Notes under the pieces: model-generated
What the model was told of the DNA's origin: nothing
The model's input: the letters and a program-made list of their open reading frames with translations, nothing else
Database searches by the model: none
NCBI GenBank assembly: GCA_028284185.1
Contig: JANQSG010000018.1
Span: 303,642 to 367,641 of the forward strand
Direction: 5' to 3'
DNA from: Kangiella sp.
GTDB lineage: Bacteria; Pseudomonadota; Gammaproteobacteria; Enterobacterales; Kangiellaceae
Length of the DNA stretch: 64,000 nt
Shown: piece after piece, positions 1 to 9,570 of the stretch
Position numbering within the stretch: the stretch's first letter is position 1
Layout of the letters: the number at the start of each line of letters is the position of its first letter
Made by a program: the position numbers and the translations under genes

Positions 1-1395
1 GCCATTGCTGATAAATTAGAAGCTGAAAATAAGGGCAATAAGACGATAAATTACCGTTTGCGTGACTGGGGAGTTTCGCGTCAGCGTTATTGGGGTGCGC
101 CAATTCCAATGGTCAATTTGCCTGATGGTTCGGTAATCCCTGCACCAGAAGATCAGTTACCAGTGCGTTTGCCGGAAGATGTAAAAATGGATGGTGTTAC
201 CAGCCCATTGATTGCCGATAAAGACTGGCAAAAAACACAAGTTGATGGGGTTGAAGCTATTCGCGAGACGGATACTTTTGATACTTTTATGGAATCCAGC
301 TGGTACTACGCCCGCTATTGTTGTCCGGATTTTGATCAAGGTATTTTGGATCCGGAAAAAGCCAATTATTGGTTACCCGTGGATCAATATATTGGTGGTA
401 TTGAACACGCTACTATGCATTTGCTGTATTTCCGTTTCTTCCATAAGTTGCTGCGTGATGCGGGTTTTGTAAATTCTGATGAGCCAGCCAAGCGTTTGCT
501 ATGTCAGGGTATGGTATTGGCCGATGCTTTTTATTATGTGGATGATAAAGGTTCTCGCCAGTGGGTTTCGCCATTAGAGGTCGAGGTTATCGAACGCGAC
601 GATAAAGGTCATATTACTAAAGCAGTCGATGCGGCTGGTCGTGAGGTGACTCATGCTGGTATGACTAAAATGTCAAAATCTAAAAATAATGGTATTGATC
701 CTCAGTCAATGGTGGACAAGTATGGTGCTGACACCATGCGTCTGTACACTATGTTTGCTTCACCGCCGGATCAAACCCTGGAGTGGCAGGACTCGGCTGT
801 GGAAGGCTCTTTGAAGTTTTTGCGCCGCTTGTGGAAATTGGTTTATAGCCATTTGCAAAAAGACGCTGTGCTGTCGATTGATGCAGCCAGTTTAAATAGT
901 GAGCAAAAGGCATTGCGTCGTAAGACTCATGAAACCATTGCCAAAGTGACCGATGACTATGATCGCCGCCATACCTTCAATACGGCTATTGCAGCGGTAA
1001 TGGAACTGCTAAATCATGCCGCCAAAGCGGAAGAGTCGAGTGCGCAGGATCGAGCAGTATTGCAGGAAGCGCTAGAAGCGGCAGTTTTATTGTTGTCGCC
1101 GATCACACCACATATCTGCTCTGAATTATGGTCAGCGCTGGGTCATGAAACTGAAGTGGTCAATGCGCAGTGGCCTGTGGCCGATAAAGCGGCTATGGTG
1201 CAGGATGAAAAACTGATCGTGGTGCAGGTGAATGGTAAGGTGCGCGCCAAAATGATGGTGGCGGCTGCGGCTACTAAAGATGAAATCGAAGCTTTGGCGT
1301 TGGATAACGATAATGCGAAGAATTTTATTGATGGCCTAACGGTACGTAAGGTGATTGTAGTTCCTGGCAAGTTGGTTAATATAGTAGCTAATTAA
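1..1395 (+). CDS. leuS: Leucyl-tRNA synthetase, C-terminal part (5' end outside window)
   Basis: Charges tRNA-Leu with leucine in the cytoplasm. The open frame runs in from base 1, so only the last 464 residues are visible, a little over half of a typical class Ia LeuRS of about 860 residues. Visible marks are the class I signature KMSKS at 667-681, the family-typical stretch [14 protein letters not shown] upstream of it, the tRNA anticodon-binding helical domain, and the small C-terminal domain ending near VNIVAN. It is the first gene of a plus-strand run; lptE starts 26 bases after its stop, the usual gammaproteobacterial leuS-lptE-holA order. Certain apart from the missing start. Confidence 0.98.
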   Translation, partial: AIADKLEAENKGNKTINYRLRDWGVSRQRYWGAPIPMVNLPDGSVIPAPEDQLPVRLPEDVKMDGVTSPLIADKDWQKTQVDGVEAIRETDTFDTFMESSWYYARYCCPDFDQGILDPEKANYWLPVDQYIGGIEHATMHLLYFRFFHKLLRDAGFVNSDEPAKRLLCQGMVLADAFYYVDDKGSRQWVSPLEVEVIERDDKGHITKAVDAAGREVTHAGMTKMSKSKNNGIDPQSMVDKYGADTMRLYTMFASPPDQTLEWQDSAVEGSLKFLRRLWKLVYSHLQKDAVLSIDAASLNSEQKALRRKTHETIAKVTDDYDRRHTFNTAIAAVMELLNHAAKAEESSAQDRAVLQEALEAAVLLLSPITPHICSELWSALGHETEVVNAQWPVADKAAMVQDEKLIVVQVNGKVRAKMMVAAAATKDEIEALALDNDNAKNFIDGLTVRKVIVVPGKLVNIVAN

Positions 1396-1421
1396 TTATT
1401 GAATAGACTATTGGGTTGATA

Positions 1422-1913
1422 ATGAAAAAGCTTTGGTTAATTGGACTTTTAATAGCGGGCAGTTTGCTGGTTGTTAGCTGTGGTTTCCAGTTAAGAGGTC
1501 AAGGATTTGATTTGCATCAAACCCAGGTTTGGTTATTAACCAATAATCCTCATGCTAATTTTGAGCGTGCTTTGAAGCAGCGTTTAAAAACTCAGGGTGG
1601 TCAATGGGTCGATTTGGTTGAAGAGGCCGATCTGCAATTGGCGATTGACGAGTATTTTACCGAAGAAAGAGTCATTGCACGCGACAGTAATGGTCGTCCC
1701 AGCGAATTGGAGTTAATTTTCAAGCTAAATTACCGATTAAAATCTAATACAGATACTTCTGAGCAGTCTGATCAAGAGCTAAGCAGTCGGCGTGAATTTG
1801 CCTTTGATCGCAACTTAGAAACGGGCCAGGAAATGGAAAAACAGCGTCTGGTGAGTGATATGCAGCAAGAAATCATCAGTCGCTTGCTACTGCAAATGGC
1901 CAAACTGGATTAA
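1422..1913 (+). CDS. lptE: LPS-assembly lipoprotein LptE
   Basis: Outer-membrane lipoprotein that plugs the LptD barrel during lipopolysaccharide insertion. The 163-residue product has a lipoprotein signal peptide with lipobox VVSC (Cys20) followed by GFQLRG, the characteristic start of mature LptE. The ATG at 1422 is preferred over an in-frame TTG two codons upstream because it gives a normal Lys-Lys signal peptide. Position between leuS and holA is the standard one. The rest of the protein is weakly conserved in this family, so the lipobox context and synteny carry the call. Confidence 0.94.
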   Translation: MKKLWLIGLLIAGSLLVVSCGFQLRGQGFDLHQTQVWLLTNNPHANFERALKQRLKTQGGQWVDLVEEADLQLAIDEYFTEERVIARDSNGRPSELELIFKLNYRLKSNTDTSEQSDQELSSRREFAFDRNLETGQEMEKQRLVSDMQQEIISRLLLQMAKLD

Positions 1914-1943
1914 CGGCTGAATTAAGCTTGATAAGGCATTGTA

Positions 1944-3014
1944 TTGAAATTATATCCCGAACAATTAGCACAGAACCTACAAAGTCTGAAGCCAGTCTAT
2001 TTGGTGGCTGGAGATGAACCATTACAAAAAATGGAAGCTGCGGATAAGATTCGAGTTTTTGCTAAATCCCAGGGTATTTTAGAGCGACAGATTTTAGAAG
2101 AATCGACCAATAAAAATCCACTGGCCGATCAGGCCGGAACCTTATCCTTATTTGCTGAAACCCGCCTGCTCGAATGGTATTTCGATAAAAGTATCAAGAA
2201 GGCCTTTGGTGAGCAGATCCATGACTTTTTAGAATCAGGCAGTCAGGATATTTTATTGTTAATAACGCCAAAATTGTCTAATGAAAAACGGACCGCTTGG
2301 TATAAAGCGGTTGAAAAAGCAGGTATTGTAGTCGAAGCATGGCCGATTCCGGCTGAACGTTTAGCAGGTTGGTTAAACCAAAGAGCTCGCAGTTTAGGCA
2401 TAAAATTAGATAGTTCGGCGGTACCGGCTTTGATCGAACGCTGTGAAGGTAATTTGCTGGCAGCCCATCAGGATCTGCAAATGCTAGCATTATTGGCTGG
2501 CGAACAAACTGTGACCAGCGATAATATTAAGCAGTATGTGGGGCAAAATGCGCGCTATTCCATTTATGAATTGTCCGATGCAGCCTTAATGGGGCAAGCG
2601 CCTAGAGCCTTACGCATGCTGAATAGTTTACAGGCCGAAGGTGTTTATCCGCTGCCATTAGTCAATCAACTAACCCGTGAGTGTCAATTGCTAGCCACTT
2701 GGTCTGAGCAGGTAGAAGCAGGTTCAAGTCTGACTGAAGTGATGCAAGGTTCTCGGCTTTGGCCTAAGCGGCAAAAACTGCTACAAGCAGCTTTTCAGAA
2801 AGGCAGTAAAAAGAAGTGGTATGCCTTATTGCAGCGTTTAAGTTTTATTGATAAATCCGTCAAAGGTCAGGCCAATGGTGATATTTGGCTGGAATTGGCG
2901 CAGGTGATTAGTTTGCTGGCTGGAACCAATCCTTTTAAAGCCAAAGCAGCCACTAACGCTACTGCTGGTCAGATCCACTCCATGGCCGATATGAAAAAAT
3001 CACTGGGTTTATAG
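1944..3014 (+). CDS. holA: DNA polymerase III subunit delta
   Basis: Clamp-loader subunit that opens the beta sliding clamp. At 356 residues it matches the family (E. coli HolA 343). The N-terminus contains the family pattern PVYLVAGDEPLQ, followed by the AAA-like lid and the C-terminal helical collar region. It begins with TTG at 1944, preceded by ATAAGG at 1931-1936, which serves as ribosome binding site. It lies between lptE and nadD and is probably cotranscribed. No truncation or frameshift. Confidence 0.95.
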   Translation: MKLYPEQLAQNLQSLKPVYLVAGDEPLQKMEAADKIRVFAKSQGILERQILEESTNKNPLADQAGTLSLFAETRLLEWYFDKSIKKAFGEQIHDFLESGSQDILLLITPKLSNEKRTAWYKAVEKAGIVVEAWPIPAERLAGWLNQRARSLGIKLDSSAVPALIERCEGNLLAAHQDLQMLALLAGEQTVTSDNIKQYVGQNARYSIYELSDAALMGQAPRALRMLNSLQAEGVYPLPLVNQLTRECQLLATWSEQVEAGSSLTEVMQGSRLWPKRQKLLQAAFQKGSKKKWYALLQRLSFIDKSVKGQANGDIWLELAQVISLLAGTNPFKAKAATNATAGQIHSMADMKKSLGL

Positions 3015-3024
3015 GGTTTTTCTT

Positions 3025-3675
3025 ATGTCAGAACAAACCAAACCCATTCATATTATTCTAGGCGGTACTTTTGATCCCTTGCATTTTGGCCATTTGCGTA
3101 TGGCGCAGGAAATGCTCAATCAATTTCCGCGAGCTAAGGTAGCTTTAATGCCAGCGGCTTATCCGCCGCATCGAGCTCAGCCTGGCGCCAGCCCTGAGCA
3201 GCGAATCGAAATGCTGCAGCTGGTATTAAGCGATGTTCCTCAGATCCAAATCGATAGTCGCGAACTGGAACGTGAGGCACCCAGCTATAGTGTGGTTACT
3301 TTGCAGGAGATTCGTCGGGAAATCGGTGACGATTGTTTGATATTTCTAATGGGTACGGATGCCTTTTCCAAACTGGATCAATGGTACCAATGGCGTAGTT
3401 TGCTGGATTTAACCAATATTTTAGTGATTGGTCGCCCTTCGAGTGGTTTGCCTGCGGAAGGAACCGTTGCCGAACTTTATCAGCAAAAAGCAGTAGAGAA
3501 TATTAAGCAATTAGCCGAGCATGCTCATGGTCGAGTAGGTTTTTACCAAATGCCACAACTGGATATTTCTTCAACTTATATTCGTGGGCAAATAAAGTGT
3601 GGAAAATCACCACGCTTTTTATTACCAAGTGTTATACTGAACTATATAAACCTTAATCATTTGTACCAAGATTAA
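3025..3675 (+). CDS. nadD: Nicotinate-nucleotide adenylyltransferase
   Basis: Converts nicotinate mononucleotide and ATP to deamido-NAD in NAD synthesis. The 216-residue protein starts with the nucleotidyltransferase motif GGTFDPLHFGHLR, with HFGH at residues 20-23, and has the second signature ISSTYIR near the C-terminus. Length agrees with E. coli NadD (213). Ten bases separate it from holA and four from rsfS. The kynurenine genes at 42-55 kb drain a potential NAD precursor toward catabolism, so NAD here may be made by the aspartate or salvage route through NadD; that link is inference. Confidence 0.96.
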   Translation: MSEQTKPIHIILGGTFDPLHFGHLRMAQEMLNQFPRAKVALMPAAYPPHRAQPGASPEQRIEMLQLVLSDVPQIQIDSRELEREAPSYSVVTLQEIRREIGDDCLIFLMGTDAFSKLDQWYQWRSLLDLTNILVIGRPSSGLPAEGTVAELYQQKAVENIKQLAEHAHGRVGFYQMPQLDISSTYIRGQIKCGKSPRFLLPSVILNYINLNHLYQD

Positions 3676-3679
3676 CCTG

Positions 3680-4045
3680 ATGCAGCCTGAGCAATTAAAA
3701 GATTTTGTAATAGACCGTTTAGAAGATTTAAAAGCCAAAGACATTAAAATACTGGATGTAAAATCCATCAGTTCGATTACTGATTATATGGTGATCTGTA
3801 GTGGTACTTCGAATCGCCATGTAAAATCTATTGCACATAACCTAATTCGTGAAATTAAAGATCAAGGATTGATGCCATTAGGCATTGAGGGTGATGATGT
3901 GGCTGAATGGGTTCTGGTGGATTTAGGTGATCTGGTGGCACATATCATGTTGCCGCAAACTCGTGATTTTTACCAGTTGGAAAAATTATGGGATCCTAAA
4001 TGGCAAGATGCTGCAGAGCCAGAATCATCTGGGCTTTATTCTTAA
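3680..4045 (+). CDS. rsfS: Ribosome silencing factor RsfS
   Basis: Binds large-subunit protein uL14 and blocks subunit joining in starvation or stationary phase. The 121-residue DUF143 protein has the family stretches KAKDIKILDV, SSITDYMVICSGTS and the C-terminal W-x-LVDLGD-x-VAHIM pattern. It starts four bases after nadD, the usual gammaproteobacterial arrangement followed by rlmH. No oddities. Confidence 0.96.
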   Translation: MQPEQLKDFVIDRLEDLKAKDIKILDVKSISSITDYMVICSGTSNRHVKSIAHNLIREIKDQGLMPLGIEGDDVAEWVLVDLGDLVAHIMLPQTRDFYQLEKLWDPKWQDAAEPESSGLYS

Positions 4046-4056
4046 GTTTTCTTTCA

Positions 4057-4527
4057 ATGCAACTTCGTTTAATTACCGTTGGACAGAAGATGCCCAGTTG
4101 GGTGGAGCAGGGCTATCAAGAATACGCCAAGCGTTTTCCGCGTGATTTTAAGTTGGAACTTGTTGAAGTTAACGCTGCCAAAAGAAGCAGAAATGCGGAT
4201 CTGGAACGAATCAAGCAACAAGAAGGCGTAGCCATTTTAGAAAAAATTAACTCGGCAGATTGGGTCGTGGCGCTTGATGTTAAGGGCAAAAAGTTTACTA
4301 CGCCACAATTGGCTCAACAGATTGAACATTGGCAGCAACACCATCCGAGTTTAGTCATGATGATTGGTGGCCCGGAAGGTTTATCAGCAGCTTGTCTTGA
4401 GCGTGCTAATCAAAAATGGTCTTTGTCCGATTTAACTTTTCCGCATCCGTTGGTGAGAGTTATTCTGGCAGAAACTTTATATAGAGCTTGGTCAGTGACA
4501 GTCAACCATCCGTACCATAGAGAGTAA
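4057..4527 (+). CDS. rlmH: 23S rRNA pseudouridine(1915) N3-methyltransferase RlmH
   Basis: SPOUT-fold methyltransferase acting on pseudouridine 1915 of 23S rRNA in assembled ribosomes. The frame is open from 4000, but the start is set at ATG 4057 because MQLRLITVGQKMPSW is the conserved N-terminus, giving 156 residues against 155 in E. coli. The SAM-binding knot motif IGGPEGLS and the conserved C-terminus HPYHRE are both present. Eleven bases follow rsfS. Function and start are secure. Confidence 0.96.
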   Translation: MQLRLITVGQKMPSWVEQGYQEYAKRFPRDFKLELVEVNAAKRSRNADLERIKQQEGVAILEKINSADWVVALDVKGKKFTTPQLAQQIEHWQQHHPSLVMMIGGPEGLSAACLERANQKWSLSDLTFPHPLVRVILAETLYRAWSVTVNHPYHRE

Positions 4528-4540
4528 AAACTGAAACTTG

Positions 4541-6478
4541 ATGTATAAGAAGCAAGCGATTAAAGATTATGGGCGTGAAATTTCGATATTTTACGCCCGC
4601 TCGGTGATTGCTTTAATTATTGTTGTACTTTTGTTGTTCCTACTTTTATTTCGCCAGTTTAAATTACAGGTTTTAAACTACGAATCCTATCAAACTCAAT
4701 CGGAAAATAATCGGATCCAGGTAAGACCAGTGGCCCCTATTCGAGGTTTGATTTTTGATCGTAATGGAGAGTTGCTTGCTGAAAATCGGTCAATATTTGC
4801 TTTGGAAATTACTCCCGAGCAGATTGGGCGTAAAAAAATGGACGATACTTTATTGCGTTTGAGCCAACTGCTGGATATCGATCAAAAGCAAATTGATGAG
4901 TTTAAAGAGCAAATCAAGTTTCGTTCCAAATATAAATCCTATCCTATTAAAAGTAAGCTCACTGAAGAACAGGTAGCGTTATTTTCTGTTAATCGTCATT
5001 TATTTCCCGGGGTCAGCGTGGAAGCACGGCTGGAGCGTTATTATCCGCATGGTGAAGATTTAGTACACGCTATTGGGCGTATGGCTGCGATCAATAAACA
5101 GGATTTAGAGAAAATGCAGCAAGAGGCTGAAGACACCCAGGATTTCTCTAAGCTCAACAATTATGCCGCCACAAATAAAATAGGTAAGTTAGGGCTTGAG
5201 CGTTATTATGAGCAGCAGTTGCACGGCACGGTGGGCCAGGAAAAAGTTGAAACTGACGTTAGAGGCAGGATCGTAAGAGTTTTAACTCGACAGGATCCGG
5301 ATGCAGGTAAAAATTTGCACTTGTATCTGGATTATAAGTTGCAACAAAAAGCCAATCAAATATTAAAAGAGGCAGGTGCTCGTGGCGCTGTGGTTGCTGT
5401 GGACCCCTCTAATGGTGGTGTTTTGGCTATGGTCAGCCAGCCGTCGTACGATCCTAATCTGTTTATTGGAGGTATCTCACAAGCGGATTATTCAGCATTA
5501 ATTAATTCTGAAGATAGACCTTTATACAACCGAGCGGTGCAAGGCACCTATGCTCCTGCGTCAACCATAAAGCCCCATCTGGCTTGGCTTGGCTTACAAC
5601 AAGGTGTGATTACCGAGTCTACCCGGATTGCCGACCCCGGATGGTTTTCGCTACCGAATAACAAACATCGTTACCGAGACTGGAAGCCTTGGGGACATGG
5701 TGCCAGCATGAATGTATTTGATGCAATTGTTGAGTCCTGCGATACCTATTTTTATGATTTATCGGTACGTCTAGGCATTAACACCATTGCAGAAGGCATG
5801 CGTCAGTTTGGTTTTGGCGAAAAAACCGGCTTGGATATTGTTGAAGAAAAACAGGGCATTATGCCTTCACGCGACTGGAAAAAAGTGGTTAGAAAAGAGC
5901 CCTGGTATATGGGAGATACGGTCAATATTGGTATTGGTCAAGGCTTTTGGACGGCAACACCATTGCAGCTAGCCAATGCCAGTGCGGTATTAGCGAACGA
6001 TGGTATCCGCTATAAATTGCAATTGGTTAAAGGATTTTCTGAGAATGATGTAGTGGAAGCCATTATTCCGGAGATGGCTCATGAACAAATAGTTACTGGT
6101 GATGGTCGCTGGCTGGATTTAGTTAAGTCATCGATGTACCAAGTCACCCAACCACCTAAAGGTACGGCCAAGAGCGCTTTTGCTGATGCTTCATTTACTG
6201 CTGCTGGAAAAACCGGCACCGGACAAGTCAAAAGTATTGCTCAAGACGAAACTTATGATGCAGAAAATGTTGAAGACAAGTTTAAGGATAACGCCTTATT
6301 TATTGGTTATGCCCCTTATGAAAAGCCGCAGATTGCGATTGCTGTAGTGATGGAAAATGCTGGTGGTGGAGGTGGTAATGCTGCGCCAATAGCGCGTGAG
6401 TTGATGGAATTTTATTTGACCACTAATAATTTTATTCAGTCACAACAAGTCGCTGAACATCAGCCGGAGGCTAACTGA
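4541..6478 (+). CDS. mrdA: Penicillin-binding protein 2 (elongation transpeptidase)
   Basis: Class B PBP that crosslinks peptidoglycan during side-wall elongation together with RodA. It has one N-terminal membrane segment (about residues 22-41), the dimerisation domain with RGLIFDRNGELLAEN, and a transpeptidase domain with active-site STIK (Ser341), a downstream SCD motif and KTGTG (Lys557). ATG 4541 is chosen over the adjacent TTG at 4538. The stop overlaps the rodA start in TGATG, indicating translational coupling. The 645-residue length is normal. Confidence 0.97.
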   Translation: MYKKQAIKDYGREISIFYARSVIALIIVVLLLFLLLFRQFKLQVLNYESYQTQSENNRIQVRPVAPIRGLIFDRNGELLAENRSIFALEITPEQIGRKKMDDTLLRLSQLLDIDQKQIDEFKEQIKFRSKYKSYPIKSKLTEEQVALFSVNRHLFPGVSVEARLERYYPHGEDLVHAIGRMAAINKQDLEKMQQEAEDTQDFSKLNNYAATNKIGKLGLERYYEQQLHGTVGQEKVETDVRGRIVRVLTRQDPDAGKNLHLYLDYKLQQKANQILKEAGARGAVVAVDPSNGGVLAMVSQPSYDPNLFIGGISQADYSALINSEDRPLYNRAVQGTYAPASTIKPHLAWLGLQQGVITESTRIADPGWFSLPNNKHRYRDWKPWGHGASMNVFDAIVESCDTYFYDLSVRLGINTIAEGMRQFGFGEKTGLDIVEEKQGIMPSRDWKKVVRKEPWYMGDTVNIGIGQGFWTATPLQLANASAVLANDGIRYKLQLVKGFSENDVVEAIIPEMAHEQIVTGDGRWLDLVKSSMYQVTQPPKGTAKSAFADASFTAAGKTGTGQVKSIAQDETYDAENVEDKFKDNALFIGYAPYEKPQIAIAVVMENAGGGGGNAAPIARELMEFYLTTNNFIQSQQVAEHQPEAN

Positions 6479-7611
6479 TGTTCAAGCCATTGAGTCAACA
6501 GCCGACCAGTAACACCCATAAGGCTAGTCAGAGTATTTTGTGGCGACTACATCTTGATGCGCCATTGTTGCTAGGGCTTTTAATGCTAATGGGTTTTGGT
6601 TTACTGGTGATTTATAGTGCTGGTGGTGAAAACTTAGGATTGGTAAAACGTCAGCTGGTCAGGTTGGGTTTTGGTCTTGGCGTGATGTTTGTGATTGCGC
6701 AAATTCCGCCAAGAATTTTAAAGATGTGGGCGCCACTACTCTATATCGGAGCCATTGGTTTTTTATTAGCGGTGTTGCTGTTTGGTGAGTCCAGCAAAGG
6801 TGCACAGCGCTGGATCAATATCGGTATTCGCTTTCAACCTTCAGAAATAATGAAATTGGCTATGCCATTGATGGTTGCCTGGTATTTCGCTGAGAAGCCA
6901 CTGCCGCCTAACTTTAAGCAATTAATGATGGGGTTAATTCTGGTAGTGGCACCGACGATGATGATTATGTTGCAACCGGATTTAGGCACTTCGTTACTGA
7001 TTGCTTCATCAGGCCTATTCGTTATTTTCTTTGCCGGGATTCGCTGGCGTTATATAGCTTCGGCAGTGATAGCGATTTTGATTCTCGCGCCGATTATGTG
7101 GTTTTTTGTCATGCATGATTATCAAAAAGGACGGGTGCTGACTTTTTTGAATCCTGAGCGCGATCCACTGGGTGCGGGTTATCATATTATTCAATCGCAA
7201 ATTGCCATTGGCTCTGGAGGAGCTACGGGTAAAGGCTGGCTCAAAGGTACTCAATCACAATTGGAATTTTTGCCGGAACGGCATACCGACTTTATTTTTG
7301 CGGTATTGGGCGAAGAGTTTGGTTTGCTTGGTGTGGCTATCTTATTGACTCTGTATTTGTTTGTTATTATTCGGGGTTTGCAAATCAGTTTGCAAGCACA
7401 GGATACTTTTAGCCGGTTGTTAGGCGCCGCCATAACCTTAATATTTTTTGTTTATTTATTTGTAAATATCGGCATGGTTAGTGGTTTATTGCCTGTGGTC
7501 GGTTTACCATTGCCTTTAATCAGTTATGGCGGCACTTCAATGGTGACCTTGTTGGCAGGTTTTGGTATTTTAATGGCTATCAAAACCCATCGCCGTTTGC
7601 ACTCACGTTAA
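6478..7611 (+). CDS. rodA: Rod-shape SEDS glycosyltransferase RodA
   Basis: Integral-membrane peptidoglycan polymerase, partner of PBP2. The 377-residue protein has about ten hydrophobic segments and the SEDS signatures: the loop with FAVLGEEFGLLG and the C-terminal block LPLPLISYGGTS. Its ATG overlaps the mrdA stop by one base. Presence of both proteins in a rod-type cassette with mltB, rlpA and dacA suggests a rod-shaped cell. Confidence 0.97.
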   Translation: MFKPLSQQPTSNTHKASQSILWRLHLDAPLLLGLLMLMGFGLLVIYSAGGENLGLVKRQLVRLGFGLGVMFVIAQIPPRILKMWAPLLYIGAIGFLLAVLLFGESSKGAQRWINIGIRFQPSEIMKLAMPLMVAWYFAEKPLPPNFKQLMMGLILVVAPTMMIMLQPDLGTSLLIASSGLFVIFFAGIRWRYIASAVIAILILAPIMWFFVMHDYQKGRVLTFLNPERDPLGAGYHIIQSQIAIGSGGATGKGWLKGTQSQLEFLPERHTDFIFAVLGEEFGLLGVAILLTLYLFVIIRGLQISLQAQDTFSRLLGAAITLIFFVYLFVNIGMVSGLLPVVGLPLPLISYGGTSMVTLLAGFGILMAIKTHRRLHSR

Positions 7612-7645
7612 TTGTTTTATTGATAATGAATTTAAGGAAATACTA

Positions 7646-8686
7646 GTGGTTAAAACAATCGTTTCTTTTTTAGTAGCGTCAAGTTTGATGGCAAGTCCTG
7701 TTTTTGCCGAAAAAAAGGCACCCACTAACGCCAAAGATTTTGCTGTTTATATGGCCAAAAAGCATGGTTTTACTCAGGATTATGTGGCCCAAGCTTTAGA
7801 AAAAGCCGAAAAACGTCAAAGTATTCTGGATGCCATGAGTCGTCCGGCAGAAGGTAAAGACTGGTATCAGTATCGTCCAATTTTTATGACAGAAAAGCGC
7901 ATCAAACAAGGTGCCGATTTTTGGAAAAAATATCAAGCTACCTTAGCAAAAGCGGAACAAAAATTTCAGGTTCCGGCAGAAGTGATCGTTGCTATTATCG
8001 GGGTGGAAACTTTTTATGGCAAGATACAAGGTTCCTATCCTGTGATTGAAGCTATCAGTACTCTGGCTTTTCATTATCCAAAACGCGCCAAGTTTTTTGC
8101 CAGTGAGCTAGAGCAGTATTTTATTCTTGCCCGTGAACAAGTTTGGTCTTTGGATAAGCCACTAGGTTCTTATGCTGGCGCTATGGGCATGGGACAATTT
8201 ATTCCTAGTTCGTATCGTCATTATGCGGTAGATTTTGATGGTGATAAAGCAATTGACTTATTTGATAATCCGGTTGATGCCATTGGTAGTGTGGCTAATT
8301 ATTTCCATAAACATAAATGGATCTTAGGCGAGCCTGTTGCCGAGTTTTTGCCCAAGCTAAAACTACAGCATGCAAAACAGTTTCATAATGATCAGTTAAA
8401 GCCTAAATTTTCTACGAGGCAGTTAAAAGCTGCAGGGGTTAAATTTGATAGTCGCATCACCCAGGACAATAAAGCAGGTATTTATCATTTCAAGCAAAAA
8501 AACTCAGTAGATCACTGGATTGGCTTTCATAACTTTTATGTCATCACGCGCTATAATCGTAGTCCCATGTATGCTATGGCGGTGCATCAGCTGAGTCAGG
8601 AAATTAAAAAAGAGTATCAGGCATTAACTCAGGGAAAAGCCCAGAAAAAAGTTCAAAAAACAGTGACTAAAGAGGTGACTGAGTGA
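7646..8686 (+). CDS. mltB: Membrane-bound lytic murein transglycosylase B
   Basis: Cleaves the MurNAc-GlcNAc bond in peptidoglycan to give 1,6-anhydro products. The 346-residue SltB3-type protein has a signal peptide with probable cleavage after residue 21 (VFA) and the catalytic glutamate in GVETFYG (Glu121), followed by the family block GSYAGAMGMGQFIPSSYR. The start is GTG at 7646 with AAGGAAA upstream. There is no lipobox cysteine, so despite the family name it looks periplasmic rather than lipid-anchored. Its stop overlaps the rlpA start. Confidence 0.94.
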   Translation: MVKTIVSFLVASSLMASPVFAEKKAPTNAKDFAVYMAKKHGFTQDYVAQALEKAEKRQSILDAMSRPAEGKDWYQYRPIFMTEKRIKQGADFWKKYQATLAKAEQKFQVPAEVIVAIIGVETFYGKIQGSYPVIEAISTLAFHYPKRAKFFASELEQYFILAREQVWSLDKPLGSYAGAMGMGQFIPSSYRHYAVDFDGDKAIDLFDNPVDAIGSVANYFHKHKWILGEPVAEFLPKLKLQHAKQFHNDQLKPKFSTRQLKAAGVKFDSRITQDNKAGIYHFKQKNSVDHWIGFHNFYVITRYNRSPMYAMAVHQLSQEIKKEYQALTQGKAQKKVQKTVTKEVTE

Positions 8687-9555
8687 GTATGCTAAAAAAA
8701 CTGTTAGCTATTTCAGGTTTGGTGGTTATTTCTGCTTGTACTACGACTAACCTTCAAAGCCCAGGCAGCCAAGAGCCGCTTGATCGCAGCATTCCCGACT
8801 CGGCTCCTACCGATGATGATCGTTCTTTTAGTCGTGGTACGCCAAGAGAGCCGCGACCAAGAATTGAAGTTAAAAGCCGCTATGGCAATCCACCTTATTA
8901 TGAGCAGGATGGTAAAGTGTATCATGTGCTTGATAGCGCGGATGGTTATATTGATGTGGGTATTGCCAGTTGGTATGGCAAAAAATTTCATGGCCGTCGT
9001 ACTTCTTCTGGCGAAATTTATGACATGTATCAATACACTGCTGCGCATAAAACGCTACCTTTACCCAGTTATGCGCGTGTGACCAATCTGGATACTGGCG
9101 AAAGTGTGGTTGTAAAAATTAATGATCGTGGTCCCTTTGTTAAAAATCGTTTGATTGATTTATCTTATGCTGCGGCCAAAAAACTGGATTATCACAATAC
9201 CGGTACTGCGCGAGTTGAGGTGCAGGTTCTGGCATCACCCAGAGCAACAGGTGTTGGTGCGACTTATGAACGCGGTGAGTTAATTATTCCACCGATTAAA
9301 GAACAAAGCTCAACCCCAGAGTTATTCGTGCAAGTGGGAGCTTTTAGTGATGCCTTAAGAGCCGATACTTTGGCTGCGCGATTGGGTGAATTTTTTAAAC
9401 AACCGATACAGGTTACGGCATTTAAAAATGCACAAGGTTTGTCGTTAAATCGGGTAAGGATTGGACCATTAGTCGATGGCAAAATGGCGGAGTCGATTTT
9501 ACAACAATTGCGTCAATATGATTTGGGAACTACGCCTAAATTAGTAACCGAATAA
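8683..9555 (+). CDS. rlpA: Septal ring lytic transglycosylase RlpA
   Basis: Outer-membrane lipoprotein with a double-psi beta-barrel (about residues 75-180, containing IASWYGKKFHGRRTSSGE and INDRGPF) and a C-terminal SPOR domain (about 210-288) that binds denuded glycan. The His and Asp in these two motifs correspond to those needed for lytic transglycosylase activity in Pseudomonas RlpA. Lipobox ISAC has Cys19. GTG 8683 is preferred over ATG 8689 because AGAGG at 8671-8675 is spaced 7 bases from the GTG. Overlaps mltB by four bases. Confidence 0.93.
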   Translation: MSMLKKLLAISGLVVISACTTTNLQSPGSQEPLDRSIPDSAPTDDDRSFSRGTPREPRPRIEVKSRYGNPPYYEQDGKVYHVLDSADGYIDVGIASWYGKKFHGRRTSSGEIYDMYQYTAAHKTLPLPSYARVTNLDTGESVVVKINDRGPFVKNRLIDLSYAAAKKLDYHNTGTARVEVQVLASPRATGVGATYERGELIIPPIKEQSSTPELFVQVGAFSDALRADTLAARLGEFFKQPIQVTAFKNAQGLSLNRVRIGPLVDGKMAESILQQLRQYDLGTTPKLVTE

Positions 9556-9570
9556 ACTGAGAACTGATCG

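Noticed and set aside
8713-9048. 111-codon open frame antisense to rlpA
   Set aside because: It lies fully inside a well-supported gene, has low-complexity I/T/R-rich composition and no family match or ribosome site.
9264-9482. 72-codon open frame antisense to the SPOR domain of rlpA
   Set aside because: No start context or family match; a shadow of the real gene.
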